DNA from: Methylopila sp. Yamaguchi
GTDB taxonomy: Bacteria > Pseudomonadota > Alphaproteobacteria > Rhizobiales > Methylopilaceae
Direction: 5' to 3'
Assembly (NCBI RefSeq): GCF_002897035.1
Contig: NZ_BAUX01000003.1
Location: forward strand, 186,001-250,000
DNA: 64,000 nt
In this document: positions 43,300-52,867 of the stretch, piece by piece
Numbering within the stretch: the first letter of the stretch is position 1
Layout of the letters: each line of letters opens with the position of its first letter
Made by a program: the position numbers and the translations under genes
The notes under the pieces: model-generated
Databases searched by the model: none
What the model saw: only the letters and a program-made list of their open reading frames with translations
Told to the model about the DNA's origin: nothing

Positions 43300-44235
43300 T
43301 TAACAGGTTGTCCCCCCGATACCGACGCCGTGGCGTTCAATGCCAGGGATCTGACGGAGCGCAGGCACGGCGAAGTCGAGGAAGGCTCGAACCACGGGCC
43401 TCAGCCATCGGGCGGCAGGGTAGCTGAGGTAGAGATTGGACGATCTGATCTCCCAATCGGGGAGCACACGGACCAGCCGTCCGTCTAGGAGATCGCGATC
43501 GACCAGGAGTCGTTGAGCCGTGCCTATGCCGCGGCCGGATCGAAGCGCCTCGAGCAGCACGCCGACGCTGTTGGTGCGAAGCACAGGATTGACCGCCATC
43601 TCGATCTCCTTGCCGTCCTGCTGCAGGGGCAGGGTGTCTCCGGGCGCGAGCGACACGTCCGTGACGATGAGGTCGTGCGCCGCCAGCGCAGCTGGCGTGT
43701 CGATGGGCGCATAGGCCTCCACATAGGAAGGCGCGGCCACCAGGTACCGGCGGACGAGGCCGATGCGCGACTGCACGATCCCTTGAGCTTTCGCCCGCGT
43801 CATGCCGAACGCCAAGTCGATGTCGCCGCGCCGCAGATCCGCCGGCGTGTTCTCGAGCGTCAGATCGACAGCTACATCGGGATGGATGGACCTGAACCTC
43901 TGCGCGACGTCGTGCAGATGGCGCTCGCCGAGACAAGCCGGCGCATGCAGCCGCAGCGTTCCGCCGATCGAGCCAGCTTCGCCCTTCGCCGCCCCTATCG
44001 CCGCGTCGATGGTCGACAACGTGTCGCCGAGACGCTCGCGAAGTCGCCTTCCATGGTCGGTGGGCCGGGCGCCGGTCGGGCCCCGTTCGAGCAGCGGCGC
44101 CCCCACGTGCGCTTCGAGGTTCCGGATCAACTTGGTGACGGCCGGCTGTGAGAGCCCGAGCTTGCGGGCGGCGGCGCTCATCGAGCCGAGCTCCAGAACG
44201 TCGACGAAGGCGCGCAGCGAGGCGGCGAGATCCAT
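43300..44235 (-). CDS. LysR-type transcriptional regulator
   Basis: The 311-residue protein has an N-terminal winged helix (MDLAASLRAFVDVLELGSMS; KLGLSQPAVTKLIRNLEAHV) and a C-terminal effector-binding domain (about 90-295). It is divergent from the alpha/beta hydrolase gene with a 99-base spacer, the usual arrangement for a regulator and its target. Confidence 0.93.
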   Translation of the reverse strand: MDLAASLRAFVDVLELGSMSAAARKLGLSQPAVTKLIRNLEAHVGAPLLERGPTGARPTDHGRRLRERLGDTLSTIDAAIGAAKGEAGSIGGTLRLHAPACLGERHLHDVAQRFRSIHPDVAVDLTLENTPADLRRGDIDLAFGMTRAKAQGIVQSRIGLVRRYLVAAPSYVEAYAPIDTPAALAAHDLIVTDVSLAPGDTLPLQQDGKEIEMAVNPVLRTNSVGVLLEALRSGRGIGTAQRLLVDRDLLDGRLVRVLPDWEIRSSNLYLSYPAARWLRPVVRAFLDFAVPALRQIPGIERHGVGIGGTTC

Positions 44236-44334
44236 CGGTCATAACCTTTCGGCATGAAGCGCTTTCCCGATGAGGGGATAGCGCCTGCGAGGCTCCCCTC
44301 CAAACATGGAAGCGACAGCCGCAGGAGACCGCTG

Positions 44335-45249
44335 ATGGACATCGGACGCCGCATCGCCCTTAAGACCCTCGCGGGCGCGGCGCTCGCCGTCCCCGCGACT
44401 GGAGCGCGCGCAAGCGCTCGCGATATCGAATCCAGGATCGCGCGCCTGAACGGCTGCGACATCCACTATCGAGTCATGGGCTCCGGCCCGTCCGTCGTGC
44501 TGCTTCATGGATGGCCGCAAACGTCGTTCGCTTGGCGCGAGGTAATGCGCAGGCTGGCCGACAGGTATCGCCTGATCGCGCCCGACCTGAGGGGCACGGG
44601 GCTCTCGGAGAAAACGGCCTCGGGATACGACAAGCGCTCAATCGCCGAGGACATCCGCCAACTGATCGATCGCGAGGCGGACGGCAGCGCCCATCTCGTC
44701 GGCCACGACATGGGCGGAAAGGCAGCCTTCGTGCTCGCGCTGCTCTCCCCTCACAGCGTCTCGAAACTCGTTTTAGTAGACTGCCTCGTCCCGGGCACGG
44801 AGAACATGGACGTGTCGCGAGGGGGCGCATGGCACTACGGGTTCCACATGGCGCCCGACATCCCGGAACTGCTGACGAAAGGGCGGGAGCGCGAGTACAT
44901 CGCCGCCCAGATCAAAGCATGGTCCCACAAGAAGGATGCGGTGACCGACAAGGCCATCGCCGAATACGCCTCGCATTACGCCAAACCGGGAGGCATGACC
45001 GCGGGGTTCAACTATTATCGGGCGCTCAAGGCCGACGCCGCGCTGGTGGCGTCTTTGAGCGATCGCAGGCTTGCGATGCCAGTGATGACCATAGGAGGCC
45101 GCCACGGCGCGGGCGACAAGCTCGCCGACGCCGTGGCGCCGCGATGCGACCATCATGTGGGCCTCGTCATCGAGGACAGCGGCCACTTCGTCGCCGAGGA
45201 GGCCGAGAGCGCGTTCTGCGACAGCCTCACACGTTTTCTCGCCGCATAG
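44335..45249 (+). CDS. Exported alpha/beta hydrolase, epoxide hydrolase/haloalkane dehalogenase-like
   Basis: The 304-residue protein has a twin-arginine-type signal (GRRIALKTLAGAALAVPA, cut near ARA at about 26). The oxyanion region is LLHGWPQTSFAW. The nucleophile elbow is GHDMGGKAA, with Asp rather than Ser, as in epoxide hydrolases and fluoroacetate dehalogenases. The catalytic His lies in DSGHFVAEE. The ATG at 44335 follows AGGAG. Substrate is unknown. Periplasmic export is unusual for this branch. It is probably controlled by the divergent LysR. Confidence 0.86.
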   Translation: MDIGRRIALKTLAGAALAVPATGARASARDIESRIARLNGCDIHYRVMGSGPSVVLLHGWPQTSFAWREVMRRLADRYRLIAPDLRGTGLSEKTASGYDKRSIAEDIRQLIDREADGSAHLVGHDMGGKAAFVLALLSPHSVSKLVLVDCLVPGTENMDVSRGGAWHYGFHMAPDIPELLTKGREREYIAAQIKAWSHKKDAVTDKAIAEYASHYAKPGGMTAGFNYYRALKADAALVASLSDRRLAMPVMTIGGRHGAGDKLADAVAPRCDHHVGLVIEDSGHFVAEEAESAFCDSLTRFLAA

Positions 45250-45341
45250 TCTTCGAGACGGCGCATCCGTGATTGGCTCGCTGACGTCGGGACGTCTTTG
45301 ATGTCGGGACGTGATGACGCTTATAGCGCCGGCCGTCCGCG

Positions 45342-46922
45342 TCACCCATTCTCGGGCGCGTAGGGGAAGGTCCAGGTCTCGGTCAGCGCCCTCTCGCCCG
45401 CCTTCAGGAAGGCGCGGAGCTCCATGGTCTGGCCCGTGTCGGCCTGCACGTCGACGCCGACGCGGAAGCCGCCGACCTTCGGGTTCGGCGTCACGAAGGT
45501 GCGGCTGATGCGGCCGGAGGACGACGAGGGGACCACCTCCACCCGCGTGGGGTCGCCCAGATAATAGGGCAGGTCGCCGCCTGCGAAGTCGATGATGAAG
45601 CGCTGGGTTCCGGCGGGCACCGGTTCGGCGGAGCCGAGGGCGGCGGCGCGGGTGGGGAAGGTGTTGAGCGCGCGGCCGCCGGGGTGCATGCGCCCGTCCG
45701 ACGACAGCGATTTCAGCCGATAGCCGAAGACGCGCTCTTGGCCCGCCTCGACCGGACCCGCCGGGACCCAGAAGGCCACGATGTTGTCGTTGGTCTCGTC
45801 GTCGGTCGGGATCTCGATCAGCTCGACGCGGCCCTGGCCCCAGCCCTCGCGCGGCTCGATCCAGTAGCTCGGACGAAGCTGATAGGACAGATCGAGGTCC
45901 TGGTAGTGCTCGAACAGCCGGTCGCGTTGCATCAGGCCGAAGCCGCGCGGGTTCGTGTCCCAAAACGACGACGACTGCAGCGTCTTCGGGTTCCGGAGCG
46001 GTCGCCACACCCATTCGCCGCCGCCGGTCTGGACCAGCAAGCCGTCCGAATCGTGCAGCTCGGGTCGGAAGTCGGTGTAATGGCGACGCTGGTTCTCGCC
46101 GTAGAAGAACATCGAGGTCAGCGGCGCGACGCCGAGCTTGGCGATCGGCTTGCGGATGCAGAGCGTGGCCGTGACGTCCACGACGGTCTCGACGTCGGGA
46201 TAGACCACGAAGCGGTAGGCGCCCGCGAGCGAGGGTCCGTCGAGCAAGGCGTAGATCGTGGCGCGGTCGGAGCCCGGCCCCGGCATTTCGACCCAAAACT
46301 CGCGAAAGTCCGGAAACTCCTCCGGGTTCGGGCCGCCGCAGTCGATGGCGACGCCGCGCGCGGAGAGCCCGTAGACCTGGTTGCGGCCGAGCACCCGGAA
46401 GTAGCTCGCGCCCACGAAGGAGATCAGTTCGTCGAACACCCGCGGATCGTTCAACGGGTAGTGCAGGCGGAACCCGGCGAAGCCGAGGTCGACCGGAAGA
46501 GGGCGTTCGAACTTGTTGGCCCCGTAGTCGAACAGCGCGCCGGAGTAGGGAGCGGGGGTCGCGATGCCGTCGCGCACCACGTTCACCACCACCGGACGGC
46601 GGTAGAGAAAGCCGGGGTGGAACATCTGCATGCGGAACGGGCTGCCGCCGGCGGCGAGCAGGGATCGATCCGGCCGGAAGCGTATGTCACGGTACCGGTC
46701 GAAGCTGAGGTTGCGCAGCTCCTCCGGGAGCTCCCGCGCGGCGGGGTCATAGGGCTGTCTCGCCAGATCGCGCGCGCGGCGGACCACGTCTTCGTAGCCG
46801 AAGGCCGGCTGCGGCGTCGGCTGCTGGGCGAAAGCGGGAACGGAGGCGGCCGCGACTGCGCCGGCCGCGCCGAGCTTGAGCGCGTCGCGGCGCGTGAGTG
46901 GGCTGATCGGAAAATCGCTCAT
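45342..46922 (-). CDS. Periplasmic glucan biosynthesis protein OpgG/OpgD
   Basis: The 526-residue protein has a Tat signal (LTRRDALKLGAAGAVAAA) followed by the MdoG domain (FGYEDVVRRARDLARQPYDP; FRMQMFHPGFLYRRPV; YFRVLGRNQVYGLSARG). It is needed to make branched or cyclic osmoregulated periplasmic glucans. The ATG at 46922 gives the Tat motif at the correct place, so the 54-residue extension to 47084 is rejected. A Tat signal favours the OpgD type. No opgH is adjacent. Confidence 0.88.
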   Translation of the reverse strand: MSDFPISPLTRRDALKLGAAGAVAAASVPAFAQQPTPQPAFGYEDVVRRARDLARQPYDPAARELPEELRNLSFDRYRDIRFRPDRSLLAAGGSPFRMQMFHPGFLYRRPVVVNVVRDGIATPAPYSGALFDYGANKFERPLPVDLGFAGFRLHYPLNDPRVFDELISFVGASYFRVLGRNQVYGLSARGVAIDCGGPNPEEFPDFREFWVEMPGPGSDRATIYALLDGPSLAGAYRFVVYPDVETVVDVTATLCIRKPIAKLGVAPLTSMFFYGENQRRHYTDFRPELHDSDGLLVQTGGGEWVWRPLRNPKTLQSSSFWDTNPRGFGLMQRDRLFEHYQDLDLSYQLRPSYWIEPREGWGQGRVELIEIPTDDETNDNIVAFWVPAGPVEAGQERVFGYRLKSLSSDGRMHPGGRALNTFPTRAAALGSAEPVPAGTQRFIIDFAGGDLPYYLGDPTRVEVVPSSSSGRISRTFVTPNPKVGGFRVGVDVQADTGQTMELRAFLKAGERALTETWTFPYAPENG

Positions 46923-47199
46923 CGAAACTCGAATGGGAGCGCGCCGTCCCCCGCCGGAGGCGCATCGGAAAGCTCGGGCGCGGGCCGCCCGCACGAGGCT
47001 TAAGTCGTAACCGGCGGGCCTTCCGCGGGCAAGCCGCGGGCGGGCGTGAACCATCTGGACTCGCTCGACAAAAAACACCGTCACAATTCAAAGTTTCTGT
47101 TGCATGCGACGGCGAACATCCCTATCTCGTCGCTTGCCCAATGAACGCGTGCCTGTGTCGTGTGTCGGGTTGGCGGGAACTCCCCGCCGGGCAACCCGA

Positions 47200-47560
47200 T
47201 GGCCGGAAATCCCAACCGGCTCTAAGTCGTCTCTCCGACGGCGGACGCGACGTGAAGCAACGACGTAGAGGGCTTTTTTGGTCTCTGCCGGCTGTCCAAA
47301 CGCCGGGGTCACTGAAGAGGCGACTACTTCCTTGCCGGGCGTGCGGGTCGCGGGTGTTCCCCAAGTCCCAAACGTGGCGCCGACCTCGTCCGAGACGGTT
47401 CGTTCCGTCGCGAGAGGTCGTCGTGACTACGGCGTGATCGAACGGTCGGGTCCAGACGGATTCGGCCGCGGGATGCTGACGACGACCGAAGCGCGTCTCC
47501 AACGCGCGCTCCGGGCGATCGGCGTCCCTCAACCGTCACTCTGATTTCCGTTGGGACATA
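47200..47560 (+). ncRNA. Long leader of ornithine decarboxylase, candidate speF RNA element
   Basis: The 640 bases between opgG and the decarboxylase contain no convincing gene. Alphaproteobacterial ornithine decarboxylase genes are known to have a structured 5' element (the speF motif), and this spacer has the right place and size. It contains a TTTTTT run at 47272-47277 and several GC-rich inverted repeats. The assignment is from context; I could not verify the consensus structure. 46923-47199 shows nothing else. Confidence 0.4.
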
Positions 47561-47564
47561 CGCC

Positions 47565-48722
47565 ATGGCCTCGCACCTCTCCGCCCTCGACAACGACCGC
47601 ATCCGACGCTTCCTCGCCGAGAAGCAGTCCGACGAGCCGATCCTGGTCGTCGACAGCGAGATCGTGCGCGACAACTACGCCAAGATCGCCCATGCGCTGC
47701 CCGACACCCGCGTGTTCTACGCGGTGAAGGCGAACCCCGCGCCGGAGATCCTGAACCTGCTCGCCGAGATGGGCTCGTGCTTCGACTGCGCCTCGGTGGT
47801 CGAGATCGACATGGCGCTCGCGACCGGCGTCGGGCCGGACCGCATCTCCTTCGGCAACACCATCAAGAAGGAGCGCGACGTCGCCGCCGCCTACGCTCGC
47901 GGCGTGCGCCTGTTCGCGGTCGATTGCCGCGCCGAGGTGGAGAAGATCGCGCGTTCGGCCCCCGGCGCGCGCGTGTTCTGCCGCATCCTGGCGGACGGCG
48001 CCGGCGCCGAATGGCCGCTGTCGCGCAAGTTCGGCTGCGCGCCCGAGATGGCCGCGGACGTGCTCGACCACGCCCATCGTCTGGGGCTGCAGGCCTACGG
48101 CGTGTCGTTCCACGTCGGCTCGCAGCAGAACAACGTCGGCGCATGGGACGCGGCGCTGGGCTCGGCCGCGCAGATCTTCCGCGACTGCGCCGAGCGCGGC
48201 ATCACGCTCTCCATGGTCAACCTCGGCGGCGGGTTCCCGACCCGCTATCTCAAGGACATCCCGGCGGTCGAAGCCTATGGCGAGGCGATCTTCGAGGGCC
48301 TGCGCGCGCATTTCGGCAACCGCATCCCCGAGACGATCGTGGAGCCCGGCCGCGGCATGGTCGGCAACGCCGGCGTGATCGAGGCCGAGGTGGTGCTGGT
48401 GTCGAAGAAGTCGGACGCGGCGGACGAAATCCGCTGGGTCTATCTGGACATCGGCAAGTTCGGCGGCCTGGCCGAGACCATGGACGAGGCGATCCGCTAC
48501 CCGATCCGCACCGGACGGGATCAGGACGCGATGTCCCCCTGCGTGCTGGCGGGCCCCACCTGCGACTCGGCGGACGTGTTGTACGAGAAGGCGCCCTACG
48601 CGCTGCCCGTGAGCCTCGAGATCGGCGACAAGGTGCTGATCGAGGCGACCGGCGCCTACACCACGACCTACGCCGCGGTGGCGTTCAACGGCTTCGCGCC
48701 GCTCGCCTCCGTCGTCATCTGA
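47565..48722 (+). CDS. Ornithine/lysine decarboxylase, PLP fold type III
   Basis: The 385-residue enzyme of the alanine-racemase-like fold has the PLP lysine at about residue 55 (YAVKANP). The phosphate-binding GGGFP follows, and the catalytic Cys is in GPTCDSAD near 333. It decarboxylates ornithine to putrescine, and related enzymes also take lysine. A GNAT gene follows after 44 bases, a frequent pairing in this class, so they probably form an operon. Confidence 0.92.
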   Translation: MASHLSALDNDRIRRFLAEKQSDEPILVVDSEIVRDNYAKIAHALPDTRVFYAVKANPAPEILNLLAEMGSCFDCASVVEIDMALATGVGPDRISFGNTIKKERDVAAAYARGVRLFAVDCRAEVEKIARSAPGARVFCRILADGAGAEWPLSRKFGCAPEMAADVLDHAHRLGLQAYGVSFHVGSQQNNVGAWDAALGSAAQIFRDCAERGITLSMVNLGGGFPTRYLKDIPAVEAYGEAIFEGLRAHFGNRIPETIVEPGRGMVGNAGVIEAEVVLVSKKSDAADEIRWVYLDIGKFGGLAETMDEAIRYPIRTGRDQDAMSPCVLAGPTCDSADVLYEKAPYALPVSLEIGDKVLIEATGAYTTTYAAVAFNGFAPLASVVI

Positions 48723-48766
48723 TTCCGACCTCACACGTCGTCATCTAACCCCTTCAGGAGGGTTTC

Positions 48767-49309
48767 ATGGCCGTCATTCGTGACGAGGCCCCGGCCGACG
48801 CCGGGGCCCGCGAGGCGCTGCTCGACCGCGCGTTCGGTCCCGCCCGCTTCGCCAAGACCTGCGAGCGCCTGCGCGCCGGCCGTCTGGCCGCCCGCGGGCT
48901 TGCGCTCAAGGCCGAGATCGACGGCCGTCTGGTCGGCACGCTGCGCTTCTGGCACGTGGCCGCCGGCGATCGCGCCGCGCTGATGCTAGGGCCGCTCGCG
49001 GTCGAGGCGGACGCCCGCGAGGGCGGCGTCGGCGCGGCGTTGACGCGCGAGGGCCTGGCCCGCGCGGCGGCGCTCGGCCACCAGGCCGTGATCCTCGTCG
49101 GCGACGCGGCCTATTACGCCCGCTTCGGCTTCGACGCCGCCTCGGTTGAGGGTCTCGCCATGCCCGGCCCGGTCGAGCGCGCGCGCTTCCTCGGCCTCGA
49201 GCTCGTGCCCGGCGCGCTCGCCGGCGCCGCCGGCCTTGTCCGCGCGACCGGCGCCGTCGCCCTCCCGACGCGCGAGATCCCGGCGGCCGCCCCGAAGCGC
49301 GCGGCGTGA
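48767..49309 (+). CDS. GNAT-family N-acetyltransferase
   Basis: The 180-residue protein has the acetyl-CoA fold: LVGTLRFWHV, LGPLAVEADAREGGVGAAL (motif A, with a degraded RxGxG/A), VGDAAYYARFGFDAA. It resembles YhbS-like acetyltransferases. A good AGGAGG site precedes the ATG. Its location after ornithine decarboxylase may mean polyamine acetylation, but this is inference only. Confidence 0.85.
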   Translation: MAVIRDEAPADAGAREALLDRAFGPARFAKTCERLRAGRLAARGLALKAEIDGRLVGTLRFWHVAAGDRAALMLGPLAVEADAREGGVGAALTREGLARAAALGHQAVILVGDAAYYARFGFDAASVEGLAMPGPVERARFLGLELVPGALAGAAGLVRATGAVALPTREIPAAAPKRAA

Positions 49310-49511
49310 TCCGCTTTTGCGACGAGGCGGTCCGCGCCTCGTCGTCCCCGCTTGCTCCCTCGGCGTCCCTCAGGCATTTTCGCACGCGACGCATCCGCCG
49401 CTGACGGCGGTTTCCGCGCGGATCTTGGCGCTCCCGATGGAGAGCGCTGGGGGTCGCGTTCCCACCGATCGTGACGCCGTGGCCCAAAACGCCGCGGCGT
49501 GGAGACCGCAC

Positions 49512-50315
49512 ATGATCCGCCGCACCGTCCTCGGGCGCCTCGCGCTCGCCTTCGCTCTTCTCGCCGCGCCCGCCGGCCTCGCCCTCGCGGACGACGCCAA
49601 GGCGCGCGTCACCGTGTTCGCCGCCGCCTCGCTCAAGAACGCGCTCGACACGATCGGCGCGGACTGGACCAGGGAGACCGGCGTCGACGTCAAGGTGAGC
49701 TACGCCGCCTCCTCCGCGCTCGCCAAGCAGATCGAGCAGGGCGCGCCGGCCGACCTGTTCATCTCGGCCGACCTCGACTGGATGGACTACGTGGCGAAGG
49801 AGGACCTGATCGTCGCCGACACCCGCCAGAACCTGCTGGGCAACCGCCTGGTGCTGGTGGCCGCGAGCGACTGGTCGAAGGGCGACGTGGACCTCAAGCC
49901 GGGCCTCGATCTCGCCGCCGTTCTCGGCGACGGGCGCCTGGCCATGGGCGAGGTCGCCTCCGTCCCCGCCGGCAAGTACGGCAAGGCCGCGCTCGAGAAG
50001 CTCGGCGCCTGGGACGGCGTCTCGGCCAAGATTGCGGGCGCCGAGAGCGTGCGCGCGGCGCTGGCGCTGGTCTCGCGCGGCGAGGCTCCGCTCGGCGTCG
50101 TGTACAAGACCGACGCCGTCGCCGATCCGAAGGTGAAGATCGTCGGCGTCTTCCCAGCCGACAGCCACCCGCCGATCGTGTACCCCGTCGCCAAGCTGAA
50201 GGACTCGAAGAGCGCCAACGCCGACGCGTTGCTGAAGCGCCTCATTGCCGCTCCCGCCCGTTCGGCGTTCGAGGCCGCCGGTTTCGCGGTGTTGCCGCCC
50301 GTCTCGGGGAGCTGA
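49512..50315 (+). CDS. modA: Molybdate-binding protein ModA
   Basis: The 267-residue periplasmic protein has a signal peptide (about 1-26) and the ModA pattern VTVFAAASLKNALDTIG, YAASSALAKQIEQGAPADLF, then GVVYKTDA near 200. It binds molybdate for the ModBC transporter. The ATG at 49512 follows GGAG by seven bases. A 10-bp hairpin without T-run lies upstream at 49320-49344. Confidence 0.93.
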   Translation: MIRRTVLGRLALAFALLAAPAGLALADDAKARVTVFAAASLKNALDTIGADWTRETGVDVKVSYAASSALAKQIEQGAPADLFISADLDWMDYVAKEDLIVADTRQNLLGNRLVLVAASDWSKGDVDLKPGLDLAAVLGDGRLAMGEVASVPAGKYGKAALEKLGAWDGVSAKIAGAESVRAALALVSRGEAPLGVVYKTDAVADPKVKIVGVFPADSHPPIVYPVAKLKDSKSANADALLKRLIAAPARSAFEAAGFAVLPPVSGS

Positions 50316-50319
50316 GGCG

Positions 50320-51030
50320 CTGGAAGGGATCGAGCACGCGCTCGGGCTGGAGGCCGGCGACGCCGACGCGATCCGCCTGAGCCTGCTCGTCGCCTCGGTC
50401 GGCACGCTCGCGAGCCTGCCCTTGGCGGTGCTGGTGGCGGTCGCGCTCGCGCGCGGCCGTTTTCCGGGGAAGATCCTGCTCGACGGGCTCGTTCACCTGC
50501 CGCTGGTGCTGCCGCCGGTCGTCACCGGCTACCTGCTCCTGATCGCCTTTGGCCGCCGGGGGATTTTCGGGCCGACGCTTGAGAGCTGTTGCGGGCTGGT
50601 GTTCTCGTTCCGCTGGACGGGGGCCGCGCTCGCGGCGGGGATCATGGGGTTTCCGCTGATGGTGCGGGCGATCCGGCTCTCGATCGAGGCGGTGGACCGG
50701 CGGCTCGAGGCGGCGGCGGAGACGCTCGGCGCGAGCCGCATCGGGGCCTTCTTCGCCGTCACTCTGCCGCTCAGCCTGCCGGGCGTGCTGGCGGGCGCCG
50801 TGCTCGCCTTCGCCAAGGCGCTCGGGGAGTTCGGCGCCACCATCACCTTCGTCTCCAACATCCCCGGGGAGACCCGCACCCTGCCGGCGGCGATCTACAC
50901 GCTGACCCAGACGCCCGGCGGCGACGCCGCGGCGGGACGGCTCGTGCTGATCGCGATCGCCCTGTCGCTCGGCGCGCTGATCCTGTCCGAACTGCTCGCC
51001 CGCCGGCTTTCCGCACGGATCGCCGGATGA
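50320..51030 (+). CDS. modB: Molybdate ABC permease ModB
   Basis: The permease of about 236 residues has five helices and the transporter loop EAAAETLGASRIGAF. The start is uncertain. The frame is open from TTG 50245, which lies 70 bases inside modA, but family alignment begins at LEGIEHALGLEAGDADAIRL, coded from CTG at 50320. GGGGAG lies nine bases before this CTG, and no ATG, GTG or TTG is available until about 50413. A CTG start is proposed. modC overlaps its stop. Confidence 0.88.
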   Translation: MEGIEHALGLEAGDADAIRLSLLVASVGTLASLPLAVLVAVALARGRFPGKILLDGLVHLPLVLPPVVTGYLLLIAFGRRGIFGPTLESCCGLVFSFRWTGAALAAGIMGFPLMVRAIRLSIEAVDRRLEAAAETLGASRIGAFFAVTLPLSLPGVLAGAVLAFAKALGEFGATITFVSNIPGETRTLPAAIYTLTQTPGGDAAAGRLVLIAIALSLGALILSELLARRLSARIAG

Positions 51031-52100
51031 CGCTCCAGGTCGACATTCGACGGGCGATCGGGAGCTTTACGCTCGACGTCGGATTTTCCGCGCCCGCAGG
51101 CGTGACGGCGGTGCTCGGCCGTTCCGGCGCCGGCAAGTCGACTGTCGTGGCGGCGGTGGCGGGGCTCACCCGTCCCGACTCCGGCCGCATAGCGCTCGAC
51201 GGCGAGGCGCTGTTCGATTCTGGCGCCCGCGTGAACCTCTCTCCGGCCAAGCGGCGCGTCGGCGTGGTGTTCCAGGAAAGCCGCCTGTTCCCGCACCTCT
51301 CCGTGCGCTCAAACCTTCTGTTCGGGCGCAAGCGCCGGCGCGACGCCGCGGGGCCCGCCTTCGATGACGTGGTGGAGACGCTGGGCGTCGGCCATCTGCT
51401 TGACCGTCGGCCGCGTTCGCTTTCGGGCGGCGAGCGCCAGCGGATCGCGATCGGTCGCGCGCTGCTGTCTGGTCCGCGCGCCTTGCTGTTCGACGAGCCG
51501 CTTGCGGCGCTCGACGCCGAACGCAAGGCGGAGGTCCTGCCGTTCCTCGAAGCGCTGACCCAGGCGACGGCGCTGCCCGTTCTCTACGTCACCCACGCGC
51601 TCGAGGAGGCGCGCCGTCTCGCTGATCGCCTGGTGGTGCTGGAGGCGGGCGTCGTCGTCGCCGAGGGCGCTGTTGAGGCCGCGATCGCGCAGGCGGGTCT
51701 CGCGACCGCCGGCGACCGCTTCGCTGAAGGCGTCACGGTCGACGCCCGCATCGCGCGACTCGACGAGGTCTACGAGCTGACGGGCGTGGCTCTCGGCGCG
51801 CACCTCGTCTGGGTCCCGGGCCTGCTCGGGCCGGTCGGCGAGGCGGTGCGCCTGCGCCTGCTCGCCCGCGACGTGGCCCTCGCGCTCGATCCGCCGGGGC
51901 GGGTGTCCACCCGCAACGTCCTCCCGGGGGTGGTGCGCACGCTGAAGCGGACCGGGGGGCCCTACGTCTTGGTCTCCGTCGACGTCGGCGGCGCGGTGCT
52001 GAAGGCAGAGATCACCCGCCGCGCGGCCGACGAGCTGGCGCTCGCGCCGGGCCGGGTGGTGCATGCGCTTGTGAAGAGCGTCGCGACCGCGCGAGCATGA
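51027..52100 (+). CDS. modC: Molybdate ABC ATPase ModC
   Basis: The 357-residue ATPase has Walker A GRSGAGKST, signature LSGGERQRIAIGRAL, Walker B ALLFDEPLAALD and the switch YVTHALEEA. A C-terminal MOP/TOBE domain (about 290-355, STRNVLPGVVRTLKRTGGP) binds molybdate. The ATG overlaps the modB stop (ATGA). Confidence 0.94.
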   Translation: MTLQVDIRRAIGSFTLDVGFSAPAGVTAVLGRSGAGKSTVVAAVAGLTRPDSGRIALDGEALFDSGARVNLSPAKRRVGVVFQESRLFPHLSVRSNLLFGRKRRRDAAGPAFDDVVETLGVGHLLDRRPRSLSGGERQRIAIGRALLSGPRALLFDEPLAALDAERKAEVLPFLEALTQATALPVLYVTHALEEARRLADRLVVLEAGVVVAEGAVEAAIAQAGLATAGDRFAEGVTVDARIARLDEVYELTGVALGAHLVWVPGLLGPVGEAVRLRLLARDVALALDPPGRVSTRNVLPGVVRTLKRTGGPYVLVSVDVGGAVLKAEITRRAADELALAPGRVVHALVKSVATARA

Positions 52101-52214
52101 CGCAAGCGCGTGTACCGCAGCTGCGGGGAGGGAGCCATGGGCGACCCCTCGCGCAGGTCCAGCGGTAGGGTGGCGCTGGAGCAAGGCGATCAATCGGCCG
52201 CCCGCCCAAACGAA

Positions 52215-52245
52215 GAAGGGCCCCGCATATGGCGGAGCCCCTTTA
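52215..52245. terminator. Imperfect bidirectional terminator between modC and bfr
   Basis: GAAGGGCCCCGC and GGCGGAGCCCCTTT form a stem with one mismatch and loop ATAT. TTT follows on plus and CTTCTTC on minus. It separates two convergent genes. Confidence 0.6.
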
Positions 52246-52270
52246 ACCAGGTGCGCGACGACGCCTGGAG

Positions 52271-52750
52271 TCAGTCTTCGAGCTCGCCGATGTGGTGCTG
52301 GGCATAGAGCTGCTCGCCAAGCTTGGCGACGAGGTCGAGCTGCGTCTCGAGGAAGTCGATGTGGCCTTCCTCGTCGCCCATCAGCTCCTCGAACAGGTTC
52401 TTGGACGGCAGGTCGCCAACTTCCTGACAGTAGAGCGCCGCTTCGCGGTACAGCGCGCGGGCCTCGTTTTCGGCCGCGAGATCGCACTCCAGCACTTCCT
52501 TGACGGTCTGGCCGATCCGCAGCGGGTCAAGGACCTGCATGTTGGGGAAGCCCTCAAGGAAGATGATGCGCGTGACGAACTTGTCCGCGTGCTGCATCTC
52601 CTCGATCGACTCGGCGCGCCACTTCTTGGCGAGCGCGGCGTAGCCCCAATCGTCCAGCAGCCGATAGTGCAGCCAGTACTGGTTGATCGCTGTCATCTCG
52701 GACCGCAGCCCGCGATTCAGATAGTCGATGACCTTCGCGTCGCCCTTCAT
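52271..52750 (-). CDS. bfr: Bacterioferritin
   Basis: The 159-residue iron-storage subunit has all diiron ligands in place: Glu18, Glu51, His54, Glu94, Glu127 and His130. The haem ligand is Met52 ([10 protein letters not shown]). It assembles into 24-mers that oxidise Fe2+ and store ferric mineral. Upstream is an Irr-like site (52787-52803), and Bfd, which reduces the core for iron release, is coded just before on the same strand. Confidence 0.95.
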   Translation of the reverse strand: MKGDAKVIDYLNRGLRSEMTAINQYWLHYRLLDDWGYAALAKKWRAESIEEMQHADKFVTRIIFLEGFPNMQVLDPLRIGQTVKEVLECDLAAENEARALYREAALYCQEVGDLPSKNLFEELMGDEEGHIDFLETQLDLVAKLGEQLYAQHHIGELED

Positions 52751-52786
52751 GGCGTCCTCCTCCGCGGCAGAGCCGCCCGCCGCAAC

Positions 52787-52803
52787 ATTGGAGGAGTTCT
52801 AAA
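52787..52803. promoter_or_regulatory. Irr/ICE-like site before bfr
   Basis: On the minus strand TTTAGAACTCCTCCAAT has the left half TTTAGAA intact and four of seven right-half matches to TTTAGAA-N3-TTCTAAA. It ends 37 bases from the bfr ATG. Confidence 0.45.
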
Positions 52804-52867
52804 CTACGCTGCGAAGCCGTGCAAGCGCCCTCGCATGCGCGATTTGACGCCTGAAAGAGGGTAACGC

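Noticed and set aside
47088-47532. Short frames in the decarboxylase leader
   Set aside because: No ribosome sites and no conserved pattern. Leader RNA is more likely.
49320-49344. Hairpin after the GNAT gene as a terminator
   Set aside because: The 10-bp stem is perfect, but no T-run follows on either strand, so it is only mentioned.
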